In this document: positions 29,372 to 36,138 of the stretch, in pieces
How the letters are laid out: every line of letters starts with the position of its first letter
Position numbering within the stretch: the first letter of the stretch is position 1
Assembly (NCBI GenBank): GCA_028866335.1
Contig: JAGWIL010000002.1
Span: forward strand, 1-47,504
Direction: 5' to 3'
Length of the DNA stretch: 47,504 nucleotides
Source: Rhodospirillales bacterium
Lineage (GTDB): Bacteria > Pseudomonadota > Alphaproteobacteria > Acetobacterales > Acetobacteraceae
The notes under the pieces: model-generated
The model's database searches: none
What the model was told of the DNA's origin: nothing
The model's input: the letters and a program-made list of their open reading frames with translations, nothing else
Program-made: the position numbers and the translations under genes

Positions 29372-29740
29372 ATGTCACAGAGTTTTCGGGATCGCATTCG
29401 CCCGTGGGAATGCGCGGCATGCCACACGAAGAACATCAGTGCCAACAAGACGGAATGCCCCAAGTGCCATGAACCGCGCGCCGGGTCAGCGGCGGCGGCG
29501 GCGCAAGAGGCGAGTGGGCAGACGACGCGGATCTATGAAGGGGAGCAGGCGCTTCAGGCAGGCATCGCCGAAATGGCGCGGCAAGGATGGCGCGTCGTCT
29601 CGCAATCAAGTCACCAACCATCATCCGGCGTCGGGCGCGCGGTGGCCCTGGGAGGCATTGGCGCGATGATTTTCAAGCCCCCCATCAAGTTCACCGTGAT
29701 TTTTGAACGAATCGCGCCACCCGATCCGGCGGCACCCTAG
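29372..29740 (+). CDS. Moron gene: RanBP2-type zinc finger protein
   Basis: 122 residues, the only rightward gene inside the late region. The ATG at 29372 is seven bases behind AGGAGG. Residues 8-35 match the RanBP2/NZF pattern: W-E-C-A-A-C, then N about four residues on, then C-P-K-C (W-x-C-x2-C-x3-N-x6-C-x2-C). The C-terminal 65 residues (GIAEMARQGWRVVSQSSHQP ... FTVIFERIAPP) resemble DUF4177-like small domains. A candidate promoter with TGG-TACAAT is at 29309-29317 and an eight-base stem hairpin (CGCGGCGG / CCGCCGCG) lies in the leader. Own promoter and opposite orientation mark it as a moron, possibly expressed in the lysogen. Confidence 0.7.
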   Translation: MSQSFRDRIRPWECAACHTKNISANKTECPKCHEPRAGSAAAAAQEASGQTTRIYEGEQALQAGIAEMARQGWRVVSQSSHQPSSGVGRAVALGGIGAMIFKPPIKFTVIFERIAPPDPAAP

Positions 29741-30336
29741 CTACTCCTGCTGCTTGTTCTTTTCGGCGACGGCCTGTTCATGCGCAATGGAGCAGATCTC
29801 GGCCCATTCCCACCAGTCCGGATGAGCGATTAGCCATTCGACACTGGCGGCTCCCTTGAGCCATCGGGCGACGAAGAGGATGCGGATGGGATCCGGGACG
29901 CCCCCTCGGAAGCCGATGAGGCCATCGTAGAGGAGATAGGTTTTGAGTTCCCGGATGAGGGCGTCCCGCTCGCGTTTCCCGCCGTATGACTCGTGGTAAT
30001 GGCCGTAAACACGGCCCAAATGAAATCACTGAACGTTTCGAGTTGCGTGGCCATGTTCTCCGGAGTGATCGGCTGCATGGTCACGCCGTCATCTTCCAGG
30101 TAATCCCAGCTTGCCAGGATACCACACAGCCACGCGCCAGTATCCAGCATCGCCTGCCGGACCGCTGCCTCATCATCGGCGGCTTGTGCGGCATTGACCT
30201 CCGCCGTGATCTTCTTGCCCTGCGCGGCCACGTCACTGAGCGCGGCGGGATAATATTCGACATTGACGGTTTCGCCCAGGTACTCGAAACTACACGACTT
30301 GCGCAGTTTCGCCAGGGCGCGGGGAGTAATGGGCAT
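29741..30336 (-). CDS. Tail assembly chaperone fusion (gpGT-like), made by -1 frameshift
   Basis: Two overlapping reading frames: 30336 to 29830, and a second frame that is open from 30019 to 29741. In the overlap the heptamer G-GGA-AAC (29974-29980, read leftward, first-frame codons GGA AAC) is a canonical -1 slippery site. Slipping there joins 121 residues of the first frame to 77 of the second (RERDALIRELKTYLL... ending KNKQQE), giving about 198 residues. The second-frame part has a real-looking helical composition, whereas the unshifted tail of the first frame is low-complexity Ser. This is the usual G/GT arrangement between major tail and tape measure genes; the fusion guides tape measure packing into the tail tube. 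Confidence 0.85.
29830..30336 (-). CDS. Tail assembly chaperone gpG-like (unshifted product)
   Basis: 168 residues if no frameshift occurs, with an AAGG ribosome site. Residues 1-120 (PRALAKLRKSCSFEYLGETV, EVNAAQAADDEAAVRQAMLD, MATQLETFSDFIWAVFTAIT) form the conserved part shared with the fusion protein; a GAWLCGILASWDYLEDDG segment is typical of this group. After the frameshift site the tail is Ser/Gly/Pro-rich. The short form is usually the more abundant and both forms act as chaperones of the tape measure protein. Confidence 0.8.
   Translation of the reverse strand: MPITPRALAKLRKSCSFEYLGETVNVEYYPAALSDVAAQGKKITAEVNAAQAADDEAAVRQAMLDTGAWLCGILASWDYLEDDGVTMQPITPENMATQLETFSDFIWAVFTAITTSHTAGNASGTPSSGNSKPISSTMASSASEGASRIPSASSSSPDGSREPPVSNG
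29974..29980 (-). promoter_or_regulatory. Programmed -1 frameshift slippery heptamer
   Basis: Read leftward the sequence is GGGAAAC, with the two slippery codons GGA and AAC in the first frame, an X-XXY-YYZ heptamer of the same class as the lambda G/T site (GGGAAAG). The codon following the shift is CGC in the -1 frame. A GC-rich stretch directly follows (GCGAGCGGGACGCCCTC), which could stimulate the shift. Confidence 0.85.
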
Positions 30337-30348
30337 GTGGCGACCTTT

Positions 30349-31626
30349 CTAGAGGGCAGTGAGGGTATTGGTCAGCGTGTACAGTTGGCTTTGGCCTGAC
30401 CCCCAGGCAGTATCTTCGGCCAAGATGAATGTATATTCCACATCAAACACGTCGTCAGTGTTGCCGAATTCGCTCATCTCTGCAACAAACAGGCACATAT
30501 CATGGGTGAATGCAGCATAGACCGGCGCGGCGGTGATGACGAGCGCGCCACCAGTGAGGCCCGATCCCGAGCCAGTGATCGCCGTCGTGTCATTGGCGAG
30601 CGTCCCGGTCAGCAGAATGACCCAATTCGGCGCGGTACCCGTCACGGTGGCATTCCCTGATCCGACGGTACTCAGGCCGGTAAATGCCGTTTGCACGGTG
30701 CCCGCCGTCGCGTTATACGCGATGCCCGCCGTCGTCTGCCCTTTGTATGTCAGCGTAAATGTGCCGCCGGATGCCGCGCCGACGCCCACCGTGACATCGT
30801 TTTCAATAAGCTGGCCCTGGCCGCTGACACGCACATAGCAGCGCGCGCCATTTTCCAGATAGTTGCCCTTGATCGCGATGCCCGTGCTATTGCCCTGCAA
30901 CTTGACTTTGAGTTCCTGTTTTTTCTCTTTGTCAATGATGCTTGTGAACGAGGCATTGGTGCGATTGATCGGCCAATAGGGGTCATAGAACGGCCCCGCC
31001 GTCCAGGCAACATTCAGCGGATCGAGTAATTGCGTTGTGCCAATGCCTGCACTCGTGGAATCCAGGTACAGATTGAAATCCGCGCCGGTGGCCGGATATT
31101 GCGCGACGGTGGTCGGGCTGGCCGTGAGCGTCACGCCGTCGGTGAAGGATTGGCTGATCCAGTCAGAGGTGATCTGCGCTTCCTGCTTGCGGGTGAAATT
31201 GTAGCCGAATGCCGTGAACACGGCATAGGCATACTGCTCAGCATCACTCGCTTCGCCGTTTTGCAGGGTAAATGTCTTGGCATTCGCGGCATAGGAGCCG
31301 GTCAAGGCAGGCGTCCACTTCCAATCCTTGACCGTCGTCGCGCCGCTATGCGTCGTGATCGTCGCCGCGCCAAACAGCGATGACAGCGGATACACCGATT
31401 GCGCGAAATCCAGCGAGCCACTGATCTTGCCACCGGCATATTCTGTAAGTACGGCGGAGGCGCTCGGATGCTGGCGACCGGTCCCCCGAAACTGCTTCGT
31501 GGCGATCTTGGGGCCAAAGGTCCAGATAAACGCATCCAGCAGTTTTGACGCCGCCACACTGGTGCCTGGCGTTGTTTCCAATCCGATCTGACACTGCTGA
31601 TTTACTGATGCACGAGGCGTCGGCAT
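30349..31626 (-). CDS. Major tail protein with inserted Ig-like domain
   Basis: 425 residues. Residues 1-280 and 370-425 have the make-up of siphophage major tail tube proteins: NQQCQIGLETTPGTSVAASK at the start, FGPKIATKQFRGTGRQHPSA, SGSLDFAQSVYPLSSLFGAA, and FDVEYTFILAEDTAWGSGQS at the end. Between them, residues about 286-365 (GGTFTLTYKGQTTAGIAYNA, VQTAFTGLSTVGSGNATVTG) form a domain that I recognise as a mobile Ig-like unit often inserted in phage structural proteins. It would be displayed on the tail surface. Located exactly upstream of the chaperone pair, as expected. Confidence 0.85.
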   Translation of the reverse strand: MPTPRASVNQQCQIGLETTPGTSVAASKLLDAFIWTFGPKIATKQFRGTGRQHPSASAVLTEYAGGKISGSLDFAQSVYPLSSLFGAATITTHSGATTVKDWKWTPALTGSYAANAKTFTLQNGEASDAEQYAYAVFTAFGYNFTRKQEAQITSDWISQSFTDGVTLTASPTTVAQYPATGADFNLYLDSTSAGIGTTQLLDPLNVAWTAGPFYDPYWPINRTNASFTSIIDKEKKQELKVKLQGNSTGIAIKGNYLENGARCYVRVSGQGQLIENDVTVGVGAASGGTFTLTYKGQTTAGIAYNATAGTVQTAFTGLSTVGSGNATVTGTAPNWVILLTGTLANDTTAITGSGSGLTGGALVITAAPVYAAFTHDMCLFVAEMSEFGNTDDVFDVEYTFILAEDTAWGSGQSQLYTLTNTLTAL

Positions 31627-31641
31627 GAGGGCACCGTCCTT

Positions 31642-32076
31642 TCAACTAACAAGAATTTTATATAGTCCGCCCACACGACTCCAGTACACGTCGGAGCCGG
31701 TCACGACCTCTGAGAGTACGATGGGTTGTTCACGATAGCAAGCTAGAATGGTCCCCCCTTGCGCAGTGCCAGCAGTGCGATGCAAATCGGCGTCAATGAG
31801 CCGCGCCGCCGGAACGAGCGACGCCGCCATCATCGTATCCGGACCATAGATTGCGACCTGATACAGGCCGCCGGTCATGATGCGATCAGCGAATGATCCC
31901 ATGACATCCGCGCCGCCCTGATAATTGATCAGGACGTAGGGCGGGGCGTTGATCGCGGCTTGCGGCGCGGCGGCGCGATAGATGCCACCGGTGGCGATCG
32001 CGTTGAGCGGCGCGTCGGCCTGCAATTTCGCCAGGATATACGCCATGCCTTCGGCGGGGCCGATCACGGTGGTCAT
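31642..32076 (-). CDS. Tail completion / terminator protein
   Basis: 144 residues. Size, alpha/beta composition (AEGMAYILAKLQADAPLNAI, GGIYRAAAPQAAINAPPYVL, LYQVAIYGPDTMMAASLVPA, HRTAGTAQGGTILACYREQP) and position between a gp10-like protein and the major tail protein match the DUF3168/gpU-like tail terminators, which cap the tail tube and join it to the head. The ATG overlaps the stop of the gene before it (ATGA). Confidence 0.75.
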   Translation of the reverse strand: MTTVIGPAEGMAYILAKLQADAPLNAIATGGIYRAAAPQAAINAPPYVLINYQGGADVMGSFADRIMTGGLYQVAIYGPDTMMAASLVPAARLIDADLHRTAGTAQGGTILACYREQPIVLSEVVTGSDVYWSRVGGLYKILVS

Positions 32077-32510
32077 GATCCGATCAGCGCGGCCAGCGCC
32101 GCCTCCCAGCCATCGCCTGATTCAAAGGCCTGTCGCACGGCTTCCACGGCGGGCAAGAGGCTGGGGAATGACGGCATGCGACTGGTGCCCATTTCCAGGA
32201 AAATAAAATGCCCCGATGCATTCGAGACATACGCCGTCTGATCATCTGTGGGCGCTTCGACTTCTGGCATCATCTCGCTTCCCGCACTGCCATCACCGCC
32301 GATGAATCCTTGCCCATACGTGCTCATATCCTGCATGACGACGTAGAAGCCGCTCTCTGCCTGGCCAGTCTGATTCTGATACGGGTGATTTGCGGCGGCA
32401 TATTGCGCGATGGCCATCGCGGCTTTCTTCACCTGCGCTTTGCCGGTGACATGCAACGCACCGACCACTTGCGGCAATTTGTTACTCACGACAATGAGTT
32501 CATCGCCCAT
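32073..32510 (-). CDS. HK97 gp10-like neck/tail component
   Basis: 145 residues, GGAGTG ribosome site. The N-terminal helix (LPQVVGALHVTGKAQVKKAA, IAQYAAANHPYQNQTGQAES) and the strand run (GFYVVMQDMSTYGQGFIGGD, QTAYVSNASGHFIFLEMGTS, RMPSFPSLLPAVEAVRQAFE) follow the HK97 gp10 family, in which the 'Y..f.E.GT.kmpa.Pfl.pA' segment is the hallmark; here FLEMGTSRMPSFPSLLPAV. Part of the head-tail joining module. Confidence 0.85.
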   Translation of the reverse strand: MGDELIVVSNKLPQVVGALHVTGKAQVKKAAMAIAQYAAANHPYQNQTGQAESGFYVVMQDMSTYGQGFIGGDGSAGSEMMPEVEAPTDDQTAYVSNASGHFIFLEMGTSRMPSFPSLLPAVEAVRQAFESGDGWEAALAALIGS

Positions 32511-32513
32511 CGC

Positions 32514-32888
32514 TCACACTCCCTGGTCTGGCAGGACCAACTGGCAAATCAGGAGTACCTCGCGCCGTGCCCCACCGATGTCCTGGATATCCAGAATGCT
32601 GTACGTCTGTGTGGCATCACTCTCAGTTGTATCCACGATTCGCATCGCCGCCGTGATCGGCGTGCTGGGGATGCGCCGCATGCGATATTGCGCCTGCCGT
32701 CGGATGATCGGCTGCCCGTCGAGCGCCGTCGCCTGATATGTTTTCGCGGTGAATGCCGCGAATGTCGTCGCAACCACGGCCCACGCGGGGGACGGTGTGC
32801 CCCAGGCGTCCACGGTGACCGGCGCTTGCTGCTGGATCGTGACGCGGCGGTTGTAGTCGCCAGGATTGGGCGGCTTGTATGGAGGCAT
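32514..32888 (-). CDS. Head-tail adaptor (SPP1 gp16 / phage H-T joining family)
   Basis: 124 residues. The NRRVTIQQQAPVTVDAWGTP opening and the AQYRMRRIPSTPITAAMRIV stretch (with 'R.....i....RI.....y.I..i.d......L...c') are typical of the head-tail joining family Phage_H_T_join. Located between the connector and the gp10-like gene, as in HK97-like phages. Acts as a stopper ring at the portal vertex. Confidence 0.85.
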   Translation of the reverse strand: MPPYKPPNPGDYNRRVTIQQQAPVTVDAWGTPSPAWAVVATTFAAFTAKTYQATALDGQPIIRRQAQYRMRRIPSTPITAAMRIVDTTESDATQTYSILDIQDIGGARREVLLICQLVLPDQGV

Positions 32889-32891
32889 GGA

Positions 32892-33113
32892 TCACTCATC
32901 CTCACGATCTTCCATGGCCTTGACGACATGCGGCGCGAGTACCGCGCCGTCAACTTGCACAATAATTGGCGCAGGGGAAGGAATGATCGGGCGAATGGGT
33001 TCATCCCAGGCATAGAGACACGCGGTGCACTGCCACGAATACTGAGTGGATGATGTCAGGGGTGCCCCTTGAATCTGATGACTTCCGCATTGCGGGCAGG
33101 TGAATTGCGTCAT
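32892..33113 (-). CDS. Small zinc-ribbon protein in the connector module
   Basis: 73 residues from the ATG at 33113, which overlaps the stop of the connector gene; a GTG three bases earlier is an alternative. CPQCGS and CTAC, about 21 residues apart, form a zinc ribbon (FTCPQCGSHQIQGAP, YSWQCTACLYAWDEP). The C-terminus has a short helix. Small zinc ribbons at this place are seen in some siphophages; function unknown. Confidence 0.65.
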   Translation of the reverse strand: MTQFTCPQCGSHQIQGAPLTSSTQYSWQCTACLYAWDEPIRPIIPSPAPIIVQVDGAVLAPHVVKAMEDREDE

Positions 33114-33769
33114 CACACGTTCCTCACCCCATCCAGGCCCGCCAGCAAACTATCGGGTGGCATGCCGCTCTCGTCACGGTGCTCATAGAGATAGGCAACG
33201 GCGGTCAGCAGGGCGCGGCGAAACGAGTACGGCACTGCACTCTGTCCCGCGCCATAGCCCGCCTGCCACGTGATGCGCACGCGCGGCGCATACACGCCCA
33301 TAAAATTGATCAGCGCGCCAGTGGGTGCCCAGTATGAGATCGCGCTCGCTCGCAACCACACACGCGGCGGATCGTTATCTGCATCCACAACGTAATCGGT
33401 GGTGACGGTCATCGTCTGCCAGACATCGAGATCCTTTTCGATTTCGGCGGTGGTGACCGTGACGCCGCCCGGCGTGGATCGTGGCAGCCAGAATGTCAAT
33501 TCCATGCCCAGCGGCGCGTAGATGCCCCGCAACTTGCTCTCAGGCGACTTGGGCAGCATCCAGACGCCTTGCAACGTTTGGGTAATCAGCGCGCGACTCG
33601 TGCGCGATTCGAGCCACTCGCGGGCCGAAGAGATGAGATAGTCCAGCAGCAGATCATCATCGGCCCAACTGATGCGCAGCCAGTTCTTGACCTCATCGCG
33701 CGTGATCGGCTCGATTGCGGGGGCGACCGTCGTTTTGAGGGATTGCAGGCTGCTTTGTGCCGAGCGCAT
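33113..33769 (-). CDS. Head-tail connector (HK97 gp6-like)
   Basis: 218 residues. EPITRDEVKNWLRISWADDD, then LLDYLISSAREWLESRTSRA, is the standard opening of gp6-like connector proteins (phage_connect_1: 'l.lae.K..lri....dD..l..li.aAre.ve..tgr.l'). The middle is beta-rich and unusually long, and PYSFRRALLTAVAYLYEHRD closes with the conserved 'P..ir.A.l.lva.lYe.Re' helix. Forms the ring below the portal. Confidence 0.88.
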   Translation of the reverse strand: MRSAQSSLQSLKTTVAPAIEPITRDEVKNWLRISWADDDLLLDYLISSAREWLESRTSRALITQTLQGVWMLPKSPESKLRGIYAPLGMELTFWLPRSTPGGVTVTTAEIEKDLDVWQTMTVTTDYVVDADNDPPRVWLRASAISYWAPTGALINFMGVYAPRVRITWQAGYGAGQSAVPYSFRRALLTAVAYLYEHRDESGMPPDSLLAGLDGVRNV

Positions 33770-33783
33770 GGATCAGCCTCCGA

Positions 33784-34098
33784 TCAAACGGGGGTGTCGT
33801 CACTCGCCGATACGTCCGGCGTGCGGGGCGCGGGGGCATCCGCGACCGACGTGGCCTTTGTCGCCTTCGGGCCGCTGGGTTTCGTTTGGCGCGTATCAGC
33901 GGGCATGCCAACCGGATTGCCGTCGGCATCCACTTCCATGGCATGCCCGGATGCCACAAACCCGTCAAGCAGATCTTGGGAAATCGGCGGATCGGTGCGA
34001 TCCAGGGAATAGATCTCGCCCGCCTGATAGGTGACAATGTGGATATGATCCCATGCCCCCTCACGATCGGCAAGCATCCGGATATATTGGATAGCCAT
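33784..34098 (-). CDS. Hypothetical protein between capsid and connector genes
   Basis: 104 residues. The first 60 (MLADREGAWDHIHIVTYQAG, EIYSLDRTDPPISQDLLDGF) look folded, with a 'y.aGe.ysl....a..lv..G.A..v' pattern found in small phage head proteins; the remainder is a Pro/Thr/Ser/Ala-rich disordered tail. Possibly a head-completion or scaffold-like component. It is preceded by the 296-base structured gap. Confidence 0.6.
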   Translation of the reverse strand: MAIQYIRMLADREGAWDHIHIVTYQAGEIYSLDRTDPPISQDLLDGFVASGHAMEVDADGNPVGMPADTRQTKPSGPKATKATSVADAPAPRTPDVSASDDTPV

Positions 34099-34118
34099 AG
34101 CAGCTCACTTCTGTGAAC

Positions 34119-34144
34119 GTGGCGCGCCTTTGGGGGCGCGCCAC
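34119..34144. terminator. GC-rich hairpin upstream of the 34098 gene
   Basis: GTGGCGCGCC, loop TTTGGG, GGCGCGCCAC: a perfect 10-base stem 20 bases upstream of the ATG at 34098 on the minus strand. No U-run follows on either side. Could be a processing or attenuation element between capsid and connector genes. Confidence 0.45.
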
Positions 34145-34394
34145 ACGCGAAACAAGGAGGCAGGCAGTGACGACTCCCCATGCGTAGAACGCAGGGGCAT
34201 CTATGGATTTGCACCAATGCATGCTCGTCCACATGCGGTGTTGATTGCTCTTTTTGAAAGGCGGACGTGACTCACAAACCTTTCAAACCCACCATACCAT
34301 GAATAGTCCGCAGTGGCAACAGCGACGGTGTCGCTGCGGCGACCGCGCTTGCATCCCCATAGCTCGAAGCAAGGGGGATGCAAGCGCGATCTTG
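34145..34394. mobile_element. Structured non-coding insertion with IS200/IS605-type hairpins
   Basis: A 296-base gap in an otherwise tightly packed operon. It contains CCCC-A-TGCG-TAGAA-CGCA-GGGG (34176-34197), the same bulged hairpin as at 17286 with compensating changes; a nine-base inverted repeat TTTGAAAGG / CCTTTCAAA (34253-34287); CAGCGAC-GGT-GTCGCTG near 34319; and a 15-base perfect inverted repeat (34344-34358 / 34374-34388) enclosing a second CCCC...GGGG hairpin. No coding frame with a ribosome site is convincing. This fits a transposase-less IS605-derived element (MITE/PATE) or a folded RNA; it is the only long gap of the late operon. Confidence 0.55.
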
Positions 34395-34829
34395 CTAACT
34401 GCCAGAGGCCACGGTGGGCAGGTTGGCCGGGTACGCCCCAACCGCCAGGACGCCATAAATCGCGCCAGTCGTGGCCCCAGAGACCGTGACGACGGCACGC
34501 ACATAGCGATTGCCATTGACGTAACTCACCCGCTGCACGAGGTTCTGCCCCGTGGCACTCGTAATCGCCGTGAATGCGCCCAACTGGCCAGCGGCGGGCA
34601 CGTCGGTCCACGTGCTGTTATCCGGCGAATCCTGGAGTTTTGGCGTATGTGAGCCGTCAGTCCAGGCCCCGAAATCCACGATGATATCCAGCGCCTCATA
34701 GGGCGCGGCAATGTCGCCCGATGGGCCTTTTTCCCGATCGAACGCCGCGCCGGTCAGTGTCGAGGTGTGTGCGGCGGGGGCATTCAGCGTATACGGGATC
34801 ACGGTGTAATGGATCGATTTATTGGACAT
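34395..34829 (-). CDS. Probable capsid decoration or head fibre protein
   Basis: 144 residues from the ATG at 34829, behind GGGAGGG. The protein is all-beta by composition (TVIPYTLNAPAAHTSTLTGA, LDIIVDFGAWTDGSHTPKLQ, DSPDNSTWTDVPAAGQLGAF, VVTVSGATTGAIYGVLAVGA) and resembles the small beta-sandwich proteins encoded directly downstream of HK97-type capsid genes ('h.p.lq.S.Dg.tW..v'). Those decorate capsids or serve as head fibres. The product at 41034 has a similar plan. Position supports a decoration role. Confidence 0.65.
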   Translation of the reverse strand: MSNKSIHYTVIPYTLNAPAAHTSTLTGAAFDREKGPSGDIAAPYEALDIIVDFGAWTDGSHTPKLQDSPDNSTWTDVPAAGQLGAFTAITSATGQNLVQRVSYVNGNRYVRAVVTVSGATTGAIYGVLAVGAYPANLPTVASGS

Positions 34830-34911
34830 GCAAAATGTCCCTCCCAAGGCAAAGATGAACTCTCGCCGCATAGACCCTAGACGGCGAGAGAGGGAACGTC
34901 AGGGAAGCAAG

Positions 34912-36135
34912 CTAGGAATGACAAGTAATTGTGTGGATCGCCTCTGACAGCACGGTTTGTGCCCCAACCCGCTTGTACGCCAGGACGCCGATCTGCGCCG
35001 ACGTGGCATACAGCTCTTCCAAACGCTGCACCGCAATTTGCGTGCGATCCACGATGCGATAGCCGCGCTGAAAGTCGCCAAACGCGATCGGCACCGCTGA
35101 TGCGGCCTGGTTCGGCATGTCTGGTGCAACGACATATTCCAGGTTCAACAGGCGCGGCGGATCGGCCAATCCCATGCCCGGCTCCCACAGATAGCGATTC
35201 TGGCTGTCCTTCAGTTTGCGAATTACGCCAAGCGTGTTGAGGTTAAACACCCATTTCGCATTCGCGATATAATACGCGAACGCGCTCCAGTTGTGCAGCG
35301 CGCCGATCAGATCGTCCGCGCCCACAACGCCGGATGAGGCGGTGGTGTACGTCGTCATGTTCGGGTCATTCAGGATGCCCAACGGCTGGCCGACGCCTGT
35401 GCCTGAAACGAATGCCGTGCCCTCCAATTTCGCGAATTGTTGCGCGAATTCAAAGGACATCTCCTTCTCCATATCGAAGAAGGAATCTTCCAGCAATTGG
35501 CGCGAGAACAGCATCAATGCATAGCATTCATGCGTGGGGATGTCCTTCATGCCGAACTGGGGATTACTCGACACGGTGCGTGTGCCGGTTTCTGAGATCC
35601 AGGCGGCGGCGGTAGGGGCCGTCAACACCGGAATCTTGAGATTGTTGCTACTGGTTTGCATCACGCGACTGATCCCACGCAAGGGCGAGATCAGCACAAC
35701 GTTGCGAATGATCTCATCCTGGATGATATCAGGCAGCACAAAGAATCCACCCAGTGTATCATCTGTGAGGTTCAGCGCCTTGAGATCCAACCCGTGCGCA
35801 TTCGGGGTCCCGTCTTTCAATTGATCCGGGACCAGGTGTGCGCGATCCTCTGTGCTCAGATTGCGCATCGTGAAATTGCTGGCGATCAGCGACCGGAGCG
35901 CTTTCGTGCGCGCTTTCTGGCGCTGCTTCGTTTCCAGGTCCGGGCTGTCAGCGGCGCGCGGGCCGTCATGCAACGCCGGGCGCGTCATTTTCGCTTCCAG
36001 TTGATCCAATCGCGTATTGAGCGCCTGGAAGTTTGGCGCGCGTTCCGCCAGTTGCGCCTCGCCCAGATCAACAATCTCACGCAACCGGTGCGTGAGATGC
36101 TGCATTTCTTCGTAGTCTTGTGGGGTGCCTGCCAT
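34912..36135 (-). CDS. Major capsid protein, HK97 fold
   Basis: 407 residues. Residues 1-75 are a helical delta domain acting as scaffold (YEEMQHLTHRLREIVDLGEA, ALNTRLDQLEAKM). The mature part shows HK97 signatures: LPDIIQDEIIRNVVLISPLR near the N-arm, the VMQTSSNNLKIPVLTAPTAA / AAWISETGTRTVSSNPQFGM E-loop region, LFSRQLLEDSFFDMEKEMSF spine helix, and FGDFQRGYRIVDRTQIAVQR near the end. It directly follows the protease gene in transcription order. The prohead protease next to it should remove the delta domain near residue 110-125. Confidence 0.92.
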   Translation of the reverse strand: MAGTPQDYEEMQHLTHRLREIVDLGEAQLAERAPNFQALNTRLDQLEAKMTRPALHDGPRAADSPDLETKQRQKARTKALRSLIASNFTMRNLSTEDRAHLVPDQLKDGTPNAHGLDLKALNLTDDTLGGFFVLPDIIQDEIIRNVVLISPLRGISRVMQTSSNNLKIPVLTAPTAAAWISETGTRTVSSNPQFGMKDIPTHECYALMLFSRQLLEDSFFDMEKEMSFEFAQQFAKLEGTAFVSGTGVGQPLGILNDPNMTTYTTASSGVVGADDLIGALHNWSAFAYYIANAKWVFNLNTLGVIRKLKDSQNRYLWEPGMGLADPPRLLNLEYVVAPDMPNQAASAVPIAFGDFQRGYRIVDRTQIAVQRLEELYATSAQIGVLAYKRVGAQTVLSEAIHTITCHS

Positions 36136-36138
36136 GTG

